DNA of 64,000 bases, taken from assembly GCA_017450125.1 (NCBI GenBank), contig JAFSWZ010000019.1, positions 16,133 to 80,132 on the forward strand, read 5' to 3'. Below, piece by piece: positions 10,614 through 18,154 of the stretch; within the stretch, counting starts at the first letter, position 1; every line of letters starts with the position of its first letter. The notes beneath the pieces were generated by a model, which saw only the letters and a program-made list of their open reading frames with translations, made no database searches and was not told where the DNA came from. This DNA comes from Synergistaceae bacterium (GTDB taxonomy: Bacteria; Synergistota; Synergistia; Synergistales; Aminobacteriaceae). A program made the position numbers and the translations under genes.

Positions 10614-11180
10614 ATGAGAAGAGTTTTTTACGCGCTGGTTATCGCTGCATTCGTATGCAGTCCGGTCTTCGGGGCTTCTAGTACCGAAATGGCTCGTATG
10701 GGTACATTCATCAGCAACTTCACTGAGCTGGGCATGTACGACATCGACATTGACACTATTACGTCGGAAGAGCTTGTGCATTTCGGAGTCTGGCACAACT
10801 ACATCAACAACCGCAACTCCAGAGTCAAACGCTGCTCAAGGAAAAAATGCCCCTACGGCGAGCTTGTCATCGACAAGAAGTATGTTGCTGAGTCCGTCAG
10901 GAAATACTTTGACGTTGTGCTTGAGCACGCCAGCACAGAGGATGAGCATTACGACGGCAAAGTCTACCACTTCGCTGCTGCGGACGGTGTTCCTGATTAC
11001 GCGGACGTTCAGGAGGTCTCTCGCAACGGAAACATCATCACCATGCGCGGAGAAGTTTATTCTTCAGGTGTCGGCGAAGAGAAGGTAGCATCATTCATAG
11101 CCCGTGCGAAGCCCTACAAGTTCAAAGGCAAAAATACGTGGGCAATCCTTTCGCTCAAAACACAGTGGTACAACAGATAG
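10614..11180 (+). CDS. Exported protein of unknown function
   Basis: A 188-residue protein starting at ATG 10614 behind a perfect AAGGAGG; a longer frame from 10530 is not preceded by a ribosome site. A signal peptide (MRRVFYALVIAAFVCSPVFGA) is clear. The mature part has one CSRKKC motif (two close cysteines) near residue 70 and otherwise mixed alpha/beta content; no family was recognised. It is followed 25 bases later by an LprI-family exported protein, so the two may be envelope-stress or lysozyme-defence partners. That link is context only. Confidence 0.7.
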   Translation: MRRVFYALVIAAFVCSPVFGASSTEMARMGTFISNFTELGMYDIDIDTITSEELVHFGVWHNYINNRNSRVKRCSRKKCPYGELVIDKKYVAESVRKYFDVVLEHASTEDEHYDGKVYHFAAADGVPDYADVQEVSRNGNIITMRGEVYSSGVGEEKVASFIARAKPYKFKGKNTWAILSLKTQWYNR

Positions 11181-11205
11181 CTGTTAGTCTTAAGGAGGTA
11201 ATATC

Positions 11206-11895
11206 ATGAAACGTCTACTCGCTGCACTGACACTGATACTTGCTCTGTGCGTCCCCGCACACGCCCTCAGTGATGAGGAGTATATCCGCCTCAAGAGATC
11301 CCCAGCTTTTGCTGAGGCTGACCGTTCGCTCGCAAGTGCCTACAACGACGCAAAAGATGCTATGAGTTACTCGGCCTTCGAGGAACTCAGGGAATCACAG
11401 CGCGAATGGATAGACTACGGCCGCGATCAGGAAGCCAGCAGACTCATGCGTCAGGACTATTCCCGCGTTGAGGCCTACACCGAAGTTACCCGCCGCAGAA
11501 CCGCCTATATCCGGCAGCAAATTTCGGAATACTCAGCAAGAACTCCGCGCAACAGGCCAAGCACACCGAGACCTGCCGAACCAAGACGCAACCCGAACAG
11601 ACCCGATTTTGACATCTTTACCGGGCAATTCAGCAAAGACGACGATGTCTATATGTCCGTCCAGTGGGTCAACAAGTCCTCAAGGCTTATGGGAGTCCGT
11701 CTGCGCTGCGGTGATGAAGAATGGTTCGGGAAGGGTCGCCTTCACGAACGGGAACTTACAGCAGAAGCCGGAAGCAAATCCGTAACGCTGTACTTCGTCA
11801 ATGCGAACGCCATACGTATCGAGACCAACGAGGCATTCAACCGTGCAATGGACTTTAACGCTGAGGGCAGGTATACGCGACTTTATAGCAGGTAA
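11206..11895 (+). CDS. LprI/DUF1311-family exported protein
   Basis: A 229-residue protein with a signal peptide (KRLLAALTLILALCVPAHA) and an N-terminal DUF1311 region: FAEADRSLASAYNDAK, then LRESQREWIDYGRDQEA. The family includes the mycobacterial lysozyme inhibitor LprI, but the canonical cysteines are absent here and the helical RxWixYRD-type core is what is conserved. A proline/arginine-rich linker (residues ~105-130) leads to a second beta-rich domain of ~90 residues that I do not recognise. A ribosome site TAAGGAGG precedes it. The stop codon overlaps the start of the response-regulator remnant. Confidence 0.75.
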   Translation: MKRLLAALTLILALCVPAHALSDEEYIRLKRSPAFAEADRSLASAYNDAKDAMSYSAFEELRESQREWIDYGRDQEASRLMRQDYSRVEAYTEVTRRRTAYIRQQISEYSARTPRNRPSTPRPAEPRRNPNRPDFDIFTGQFSKDDDVYMSVQWVNKSSRLMGVRLRCGDEEWFGKGRLHERELTAEAGSKSVTLYFVNANAIRIETNEAFNRAMDFNAEGRYTRLYSR

Positions 11896-12439
11896 TGAAC
11901 ATCGCAATCGTTGACGATGATCTCTCAGACAGCATGAGACTCCGCAGCTTCATCCGCACGTGGTTTGGGGCTGAGGAGTCTCTTGATGTTGTGCCTAATA
12001 TCACTTCGTACCAGAGCGGCGAGGAAATGCTGATAATCTTCCTCACAACCTCGAAGGAATACGCCTTCGACACGTTTCCGCTTCACCCGTTCGATTACAT
12101 CATCAAGCCGTGCACGAAAAAGAACGTCAGCAAAGTCCTCGCCGAAGCCGTGAGATTCCTTGATGCTCAAGACCCGAAAATCAGGCTGAGAGTCCCGCAC
12201 TCAGACTATGCAGTATGACTTTCCGCGAAGCAGCAGAGGAATTGTCCCGGCACAGTGATTTTCTTCTCTGCAACAGAGGAATAATCGTGAACATGTCGCA
12301 GATTTACGACATGAAGGACGGAACATTCATCATGAAGAACGGTGCTGTGTACCCCATCAAGGTCAACGGCCGCGCGCAGGTGAAGGCGGCGTTCTCGCAA
12401 TCATTATCCCCGACGCAGTCTTCATCTTCCTGCCGGTAA
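11895..12439 (+). pseudogene. Decayed LytTR response regulator
   Basis: Two adjacent frames carry one broken gene. Frame A (11895-12218) starts as a receiver domain, MNIAIVDDDLSDS, but jumps from GEEML directly to IFLTTSKEYAF. The segment that should hold the phosphorylated aspartate is missing; the lysine motif YIIKPCT remains. Frame B (12215-12439) resumes at the end of a LytTR DNA-binding domain (MTFREAAEELSRHSDFLLCNRGIIVNM). Part of the LytTR domain between them is also missing, and the tail reads into kinase sequence. The frames overlap by ATGA, so small truncated products could still be made. Loss of function is inferred from the missing aspartate and frame break. Confidence 0.75.
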
Positions 12440-13300
12440 TCCCGGCTCTCGTTGTCAGCGTAACCTTCCTGTTTCTGGTGTTCTGCCTCTCCGTGAAAGT
12501 TTCTCTTGGCCGCAAGCTCTTCTGCTTCTTCAACGCAGTGATGCTCGGTGCGTTCTGTCTGCTCTACTCAATCGCCTTGATGGTCTCTGCTGAAGCGGTG
12601 AATCCTCTTTGGGACTCCGCGCGGCTTCTGAGCCTCGATGAGGGGATTATGTCCCTGAGCCTCTCTGTCTTGGCCGGGTGCATATTCTTCTCGGAGCAGT
12701 GCTTCTGATAGCGTGGATGACTCCCGTGTGGCCGAAATATTTTCTGGTCGGACGCGTTCAGATGTTTACGCTCATCCTTCTGCCGTTGATTCCGCTGGTG
12801 CTGCTTCTGTTCTACTATCTGCTGTGGCGGACGTCGGCGAAGTTTTCGGAGGGCGCGAGGCAGAGGCAGGAGAATACTACCTTCAGCAGTGTGCGGACGC
12901 TTCGGAGGCAGGCTACACGGGCTACTGCGGGAACATTGCGGCTGATGCTGTGGCTTCGCACTACACGGCTTACGCTGAGTCGCTGGGAGCAGGCATAGAA
13001 TGGCACATGAACCTGCCGGCTGAACTCCCGATGAACGAGTCAGAGTACTGCGCTGTTCTCGGCAACTTGGTCGAGAATGCGTTAAAGGCCGTCAAGAATC
13101 TTCCTGAAGAACGGCGTAGGGTTAAGGTGATTTCGTCCCTGCTCTCGGATGCGATAATCGGGCTGTCAGTCGAGAATCCTTTCTGCGGAAGCGTTGTGCT
13201 CGGGCGGAACGGCCTTCCGCGTTCGGACGGCGAAGAGCACGGAATAGGGTTAATGTCTGTGCAGAACACCGTGAAGCGTCATCTAAGGGAAATCCCGTGA
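12395..13300 (+). pseudogene. Decayed AgrC-type sensor histidine kinase
   Basis: Three frames in sequence. From about 12400 to 12708 there is a hydrophobic membrane-sensor part ending at a premature stop. From 12678 to about 12850 it continues in another frame as further membrane helices (FLVGRVQMFTLILLPLIPLVLLLFYYLLW). From about 12850 to 13300 a third frame carries the GHKL ATPase part, with N-box NLVENALKAV and G-box HGIGLMSVQNTVKRH. No phosphoacceptor-histidine (RHD/H-box) block is seen between the membrane part and the ATPase, and the C-terminus ends abruptly after the G-box. It partners the response-regulator remnant just upstream. Confidence 0.75.
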
Positions 13301-13325
13301 AGAAGTGTGCAGTGTCCTTCACGGG
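13294..13325. terminator. Hairpin between the kinase remnant and the ACT gene
   Basis: CCCGTGAAG (13294-13302) and CTTCACGGG (13317-13325) form a perfect 9-bp stem with a 14-base loop between convergent genes; GCTGTTT follows on the plus strand. It overlaps the last codons of the kinase remnant. A bidirectional terminator is the likely role. Confidence 0.6.
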
Positions 13326-13335
13326 GCTGTTTGAG

Positions 13336-13770
13336 TTACAGCGCGGAAAACTCTTCCTGCTCCAGAATCTTGATCCCGGCTTCTTTCAGTGCAGCAATTG
13401 CCTTAAGGTTGTCGCTGAGCTTGAGTATCATGCAGGTGTTGATTACGTATCTGCCCGTCAGAATCGTGTACGTGTACTCTATATTTACGTCCGCGTCCCT
13501 GATAACCCCAAGAACCTTGTTGAGCCCGCCGGGAGTGTTGGGGACTTCTGCCGCAATAACCTCCTGAATCTTCGTGAAGAAGCCTCCGTCTTTCAGTACA
13601 GACGAAGCCCACAGGACATTATCCACAATCACCCGCACAACACTGAAATCACTCGTCTCCGTAACAGTCAGTGCCCTGATGCTTATATTGTTATCCGCAA
13701 AGACCTTCGCAATCTCGTACAAGCTGCCCGGCTTGTTGTCCATAAACACAGAAATCTGCTTGACGTTCAT
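13336..13770 (-). CDS. Tandem ACT-domain protein
   Basis: A 144-residue protein made of two ACT domains (VKQISVFMDNKPGSL... and AAEVPNTPGGLNKVL...), the fold that binds amino acids to regulate enzymes. I start it at ATG 13770, seven bases after TTGAGGTG; a GTG nine bases upstream is less likely. This gives exactly the same length as its paralog next door (13852-14286). Stand-alone tandem-ACT proteins commonly sit beside indolepyruvate oxidoreductase and phenylacetate-CoA ligase genes. The ligand is probably an aromatic or branched amino acid, by inference. Confidence 0.88.
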   Translation of the reverse strand: MNVKQISVFMDNKPGSLYEIAKVFADNNISIRALTVTETSDFSVVRVIVDNVLWASSVLKDGGFFTKIQEVIAAEVPNTPGGLNKVLGVIRDADVNIEYTYTILTGRYVINTCMILKLSDNLKAIAALKEAGIKILEQEEFSAL

Positions 13771-13781
13771 ACATATCACCT

Positions 13782-13822
13782 CAAATAAATAAGAGACTGC
13801 CGCATTACGAGCAGCAGCCTCT
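13782..13822 (-). terminator. Terminator between the two ACT genes
   Basis: On the minus strand AGAGGCTGC pairs with GCAGTCTCT (one G-U), loop of about 13 bases, followed by TTATTTATTT. It lies after the upstream ACT gene and before the ribosome site of the second, so it may set lower expression of the distal paralog. Confidence 0.6.
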
Positions 13823-13851
13823 GAAATGTTTACGTTTATACGATACTACTG

Positions 13852-14286
13852 CTACAAGGCAGAAAGCTCCTCCGCCTCCAGAATCTTCACTCCCGCGATG
13901 TTCAGCGCGAATGCCGCCTTGTCGTTGTCGCTGACCTTGAAGATCATGTACGCTGTCTGCGATGACTTGTTCCCGAGAATCGCATACATGTACTCAACGT
14001 TGATGCCTGTCCCGCTGAGAATCTCCAGCACCTTGTTCAACCCGCCCGGAACGTTGGGCACCTCAACTGCCAGAACGTCGCTCATGCTCGCCACAAACCC
14101 GGCATCCTTGAGGGTGTTTGTCGTGCCGAGAACGTCATCAACGATTAATCTCACAATTCCGAAATCGCTCGTCTCAGCAAGGGAGAGTCCTCGCAGGTCT
14201 ATATTCGCGTCCGCAAGAGCCTTCGTCATCTCGTGAAGGCAGCCCGGCCTGTTCTCCAGAAAAACGGAAATCTGTTTTACGCTCAT
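13852..14286 (-). CDS. Tandem ACT-domain protein (paralog)
   Basis: A 144-residue tandem ACT protein, about half identical to the neighbouring paralog (MSVKQISVFLENRPGCL; VEVPNVPGGLNKVLEIL). It lies 15 bases downstream of paaK in the minus-strand iorA-iorB-paaK operon, with GTGAGGTG as ribosome site. It is probably an amino-acid-responsive regulator of the adjacent enzymes. The two paralogs differ in the segment just after the first glycine-rich turn, the usual ligand region, so they may sense different amino acids. Confidence 0.88.
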   Translation of the reverse strand: MSVKQISVFLENRPGCLHEMTKALADANIDLRGLSLAETSDFGIVRLIVDDVLGTTNTLKDAGFVASMSDVLAVEVPNVPGGLNKVLEILSGTGINVEYMYAILGNKSSQTAYMIFKVSDNDKAAFALNIAGVKILEAEELSAL

Positions 14287-14301
14287 TGTTCGTTCACCTC
14301 A

Positions 14302-15606
14302 CTAAATCTTCCTGTTGTCGATTACGCGTACAGCCTTGCCCTCACTGCGCACTATGGTTTTCGGCGCAACAAGTGTAACCTTCGCCTTCAGGCCGAGCAT
14401 CGAGCGCAGTCCGTCAACCAGCTCTGCCTGCCTCTTGTTGACCGTACCGAGATTGTCCGTGAACATTTCGGGGGTCATCTCAACCCTGACATCAAGAGTG
14501 TCCGTGTTGTTCACCCTGTCAACGATAATCTGATAGTTCGCAGGATAGCCGCTGTTGATGAGGACTGTCTCAATCTGGCTCGGGAAGACGTTTACTCCGC
14601 GAATAATCAGCATGTCGTCCGTCCTGCCCTTGAGCTTCGTCATGCGCACGTGAGTACGACCGCAAGGGCATGGCTCATGAGTGAGGGTAGTGATGTCGCG
14701 CGTCCTGTACCTGATGAGCGGGAAGGCCTCTTTGTCTAACGTCGTGAACACCAGCTCGCCGAGCGTTCCTTCAGGCTGAGGTTCGCCGGTCTTCGGGTCA
14801 ATGATTTCGGGGATGAAGAAATCCTCGTTGATGTGCATTCCGTGCTGATCCTCGCACTCGAACGACACGCCGGGCCCGCAAAGTTCCGTGAGGCCGTAAA
14901 TGTCGTAAGCCTTGATGCCCATCGTTGCCTCTATGTCATGGCGCATTGCCTCGCTCCATGCTTCCGCGCCGAAAATCCCTGCCTTCAGCGGAATATCCTC
15001 AGGCTTCATGCCCATTTCCTTCATGCGTTCGCCGATGAAGGCCGCGTAGCTCGGTGTACAGCACAGAATCGTAGCCTGCAGATCCTTGATGAACATTATC
15101 TGCCTGTCGGTGTTGCCCGATGATGTAGGAATGGTGAGTGAGCCCAGCTTGTGGCTTCCTCCGTTGAGGCCGGGCCCGCCGGTGAAGAGACCGTAACCGT
15201 ACGACACCTGCACAACAGAATCCCTGCTCCCGCCTGCCGCGACGATTGCACGGGCGCACATCGTCTCCCAGATGTCGAGGTCATGCATCGTGTAGAAGGC
15301 TACGACTCTCTGTCCTGTTGTTCCGCTCGTCGACTGAATACGTACGCAGTCATGAAGGGGCTTCCCCATCAGGCCGTAAGGATACGCTTTGCGGAGGTCG
15401 TCCTTCGTCAGGAACGGGAGCTTGTACAGGTCATCCTGCGACTTGATGTCGTCGGGGGTTAAGCCCTTCTCCTGCATCTTTGCGCGGTAATACGGTACGT
15501 TTTCCCACACATGCCGAACCTGCCTCAAGAGACGTTCATTCTGCAGGTCGCGGATCTTGTCGCGGGGCATCGTCTCTATTTCAGGCTGAAAATATCTCTG
15601 TTCCAT
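14302..15606 (-). CDS. paaK: Phenylacetate-CoA ligase (PaaK-like)
   Basis: A 434-residue adenylate-forming ligase. Visible motifs are the P-loop-like STSGTTGQRVVAFYT, the DIYGLTELCGPG adenine-binding block and the hinge FPLIRYRTRD, ending VRVIDNRKI. PaaK activates phenylacetate-type acids with ATP and CoA. In anaerobes a homolog sits next to IorAB, where it can work in reverse on arylacetyl-CoA to make ATP during aromatic amino-acid fermentation; that direction is inference from context. The gene lies 24 bases downstream of iorB, same strand. Confidence 0.9.
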   Translation of the reverse strand: MEQRYFQPEIETMPRDKIRDLQNERLLRQVRHVWENVPYYRAKMQEKGLTPDDIKSQDDLYKLPFLTKDDLRKAYPYGLMGKPLHDCVRIQSTSGTTGQRVVAFYTMHDLDIWETMCARAIVAAGGSRDSVVQVSYGYGLFTGGPGLNGGSHKLGSLTIPTSSGNTDRQIMFIKDLQATILCCTPSYAAFIGERMKEMGMKPEDIPLKAGIFGAEAWSEAMRHDIEATMGIKAYDIYGLTELCGPGVSFECEDQHGMHINEDFFIPEIIDPKTGEPQPEGTLGELVFTTLDKEAFPLIRYRTRDITTLTHEPCPCGRTHVRMTKLKGRTDDMLIIRGVNVFPSQIETVLINSGYPANYQIIVDRVNNTDTLDVRVEMTPEMFTDNLGTVNKRQAELVDGLRSMLGLKAKVTLVAPKTIVRSEGKAVRVIDNRKI

Positions 15607-15630
15607 TGCTTACATCATCTCCATATAACT

Positions 15631-16206
15631 TTATGCGTTCTTCCCTAACTCGAAGGCTCGTTTGTTGAGTTCGAGGAATTTCGGTGGAACACATGAATTT
15701 ATCGCTTCATCCCATGCCTCAGAAGGTATGTCGTCGAAGTAATGCGACAGCCTTCCAAGAAGCACGAGGTTCACGGCTTTGGTGCTTCCTGCCTGTCCGG
15801 CGAGCTTCACGCAGTCGAGAGCGTCAATCTTCACGCCGAGAGCCTTAATCTTGCTTAACAGGTCTTCAGGGTAAGTCATTGCGCCGATGAGTACGGGCAT
15901 CGGGTCAATCTGCTGTGTTGAGGTAACTATCTGGCCGCCCCTCTTGAGGTACTCGAGATTTCGCGCGGCCTCCAGAAGCTCGAAAGACACAATCACATCT
16001 GCCTGTCCCTTGTCGATTACGGGAGAATATACTTTGTCGCCGTATCGCACGTAAGTTACGACGCTTCCTCCGCGCTGGCTCATCCCGTGAACTTCCGAGA
16101 CCTTCACGTCATAGCCCTGCGTGATTAAGAGATGCCCGAGCAGCTTGCTGGCTAACACGCTTCCCTGTCCGCCGACTCCTACTATCATGATGCTGCGCGT
16201 CTTCAT
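15631..16206 (-). CDS. iorB: Indolepyruvate:ferredoxin oxidoreductase beta subunit
   Basis: A 191-residue gamma-type domain of the 2-oxoacid:ferredoxin oxidoreductase family (IMIVGVGGQGSVLASKLLG at the N-terminus, VHGMSQRGGSV). With IorA it oxidises arylpyruvates to arylacetyl-CoA with reduction of ferredoxin. Its ATG lies two bases after the iorA stop and has an internal GAAGGAGGG site within the iorA 3' end, so the pair is translationally coupled. Length is normal for the family. Confidence 0.93.
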   Translation of the reverse strand: MKTRSIMIVGVGGQGSVLASKLLGHLLITQGYDVKVSEVHGMSQRGGSVVTYVRYGDKVYSPVIDKGQADVIVSFELLEAARNLEYLKRGGQIVTSTQQIDPMPVLIGAMTYPEDLLSKIKALGVKIDALDCVKLAGQAGSTKAVNLVLLGRLSHYFDDIPSEAWDEAINSCVPPKFLELNKRAFELGKNA

Positions 16207-16208
16207 GT

Positions 16209-17969
16209 CTACTCACCCTCCTTCAAGAACGCTCCGAACCTGCACATCTGCGTACACACTCCGCACCCCACGCATAATGTTTCGTCAACGCGGGCTTTTC
16301 CGTCCTTCATCGAGATTGCGGGGCAGCCTATCTTCATGCAGGACTTGCACCCGACGCATTTTGCGGTGTCGACATGAAGGGGCGGGTTGTGCTTAACGTA
16401 CTTCAAGAGAGCGCACGGTCTGCGGGAGATTATCACGCTGGATTCACCTGCGGCTAGTTCCTCGCGTAAGGCATCCTCGCATTCCTTGAGGTTGTAGGGG
16501 TCAACGACTCTGACGCGATTGAAGCCCATTGCCCTGCACAGTGCCTCGAGGTCGATTTTCCCCGCCGGGTCTCCGTGAATGTTCAGGCCTGTCGTGGGGT
16601 TCTGCTGGTGGCCGGTCATTCCGGTGATGGAGTTGTCGAGGATTATCACGACGCTCTTGCTCTGGTTGTAGGCGATGTTTGCGAGGCCGGTCATTCCTGA
16701 ATGCATGAAGGTTGAATCTCCGATTACGGCTACTGGGGGGTGGGCGGGCGGGTTGCCGTGAACAGAGTGAGCGGCACTGTTTGCCTTGTTGAAGCCGTGA
16801 AGCGCGCTCACAGATGCTCCCATGCATAACGTCATCTCCATTGCGGAGAGCGGAGCAACTGCACCAAGCGTGTAGCACCCGATGTCCCCCAGAACCGTAC
16901 ACTTCAGCTTGTTGAGGGTGTAGAAGATTCCGCGATGAGGACAGCCCGCGCACATCATCGGCGGACGAGCTGGCAGAGTTTCCCCGAGCTTCACTCCTTC
17001 TCCGTGAGCAAGCCCCAGCTTTTCCGCAATCACGTTGGGGCTCAGTTCTCCGAGAAGTCCGAACAGCGATTTTCCCTCGCAAGTCAGGCCAAGTTCCCGG
17101 CAGTAACCCTCTATGAAGCCGTCAAGCTCCTCAACGATTACGAGCCTCTTGACGCTCTGCGCAAAACTCTTCAGCTTCCCGTCGGGCATCGGCCACACCA
17201 TACCCAGCTTCAGAATCGGGAATGTGTCTCCGCACGCTTCCTTCACGTACTGATAGCAGGTCGAAGATGTGATTATCCCGAGTGATGAATCACTGCCTTC
17301 TTCCGTGCGGTTGAGGTCTGATGTCTCCGCGAAAGCCTGAAGCCGTAGCATCCTCTCTTCAACGACAGGATGTCTCTTTATGGCGTTGCCGGGCATCATG
17401 ACGTACTTCGCGATGTTCTTTGCGTAAGGGTGCTCTGGAGCTTCGGTTCTCTCTCCTGTCTCAACTACTGACTGTGAATGCGCAATACGGGTGCACATCT
17501 TCACGATTACCGGCGAGTCATATTCTTCCGAGAGAGCATAAGCACTCTTGAAGAACTCTAACGCTTCCTGCGAGTCCGACGGCTCGAGCATCGGGAGCTT
17601 GGCCGCGCGCGCATAATGTCTGCTGTCCTGCTCGTTCTGGCTTGAGTGCATTCCCGCGTCATCGGCGACACAGATAATCATTCCCGCGTTAATCCCAGTG
17701 TAAGAGACCGTGAACAGCGGGTCAGCCGCAACGTTCAGGCCGACATGCTTCATCCCGCAGAAGCTGCGTTTTCCCGCGAGGCTCGCACCAAACGCTGCCT
17801 CCATCGCTACCTTCTCGTTCGGTGCCCACTCGGAATACACCTCAGCGAACTTCGCGAGCTCTTCTGTGATTTCTGTGCTCGGCGTTCCCGGGTAGCTCGA
17901 CGCAAAGCAGCATCCCGCTTCCCAAAGTCCTCTGGCGGCGGCGGTGTTGCCCTGCATTAACTGTCTCAT
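16209..17969 (-). CDS. iorA: Indolepyruvate:ferredoxin oxidoreductase alpha subunit
   Basis: A 586-residue thiamine-pyrophosphate enzyme. The pyrimidine-binding domain is N-terminal (YPGTPSTEI), and the TPP-binding domain has MCAGCPHRG, DIGCYTLG and GDSTFMHSG, with NSITGMTG binding Mg2+. The C-terminus carries a ferredoxin-like domain with two CxxCxxC..CP-type clusters (CVGCKSCMKIGCP and CVGCGVCTQMC). It is the first gene of the operon iorA-iorB-paaK-ACT-ACT and drives oxidative decarboxylation of aromatic 2-oxoacids. AGGGGG precedes the ATG. A divergent promoter region lies upstream. Confidence 0.95.
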   Translation of the reverse strand: MRQLMQGNTAAARGLWEAGCCFASSYPGTPSTEITEELAKFAEVYSEWAPNEKVAMEAAFGASLAGKRSFCGMKHVGLNVAADPLFTVSYTGINAGMIICVADDAGMHSSQNEQDSRHYARAAKLPMLEPSDSQEALEFFKSAYALSEEYDSPVIVKMCTRIAHSQSVVETGERTEAPEHPYAKNIAKYVMMPGNAIKRHPVVEERMLRLQAFAETSDLNRTEEGSDSSLGIITSSTCYQYVKEACGDTFPILKLGMVWPMPDGKLKSFAQSVKRLVIVEELDGFIEGYCRELGLTCEGKSLFGLLGELSPNVIAEKLGLAHGEGVKLGETLPARPPMMCAGCPHRGIFYTLNKLKCTVLGDIGCYTLGAVAPLSAMEMTLCMGASVSALHGFNKANSAAHSVHGNPPAHPPVAVIGDSTFMHSGMTGLANIAYNQSKSVVIILDNSITGMTGHQQNPTTGLNIHGDPAGKIDLEALCRAMGFNRVRVVDPYNLKECEDALREELAAGESSVIISRRPCALLKYVKHNPPLHVDTAKCVGCKSCMKIGCPAISMKDGKARVDETLCVGCGVCTQMCRFGAFLKEGE

Positions 17970-18071
17970 AATTTTTCCCCCTTCTGAATTGCTGTGAATT
18001 GTAACACCTGCCCTCCTGTACTTATGCGCTCATTAATAATTCATAACTGCATAAACGCTGGAGAACAGGAG

Positions 18072-18102
18072 ATTATATTATTGCGCTGTGTGCCAATGTC
18101 AA
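18072..18102 (-). promoter_or_regulatory. Promoter of the ior operon
   Basis: On the minus strand TTGACA (18102-18097) is followed after 16 bases by TAATAT (18080-18075), with an overlapping consensus TATAAT at 18077-18072 (19-base spacer). It is about 105 bases upstream of the iorA ATG. Confidence 0.55.
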
Positions 18103-18124
18103 ATGTTCCCGCGTGTATTACAAT
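18096..18124 (+). promoter_or_regulatory. Promoter of the HEPN-ankyrin gene
   Basis: ATGTCA (18096-18101), 17 bases, TACAAT (18119-18124), about 30 bases before the ATG at 18155. Its -35 occupies the same bases as the -35 of the divergent ior promoter, so the two may compete. Confidence 0.45.
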
Positions 18125-18154
18125 TAACGGACAAAATCTCAGGAGATAATTGCC

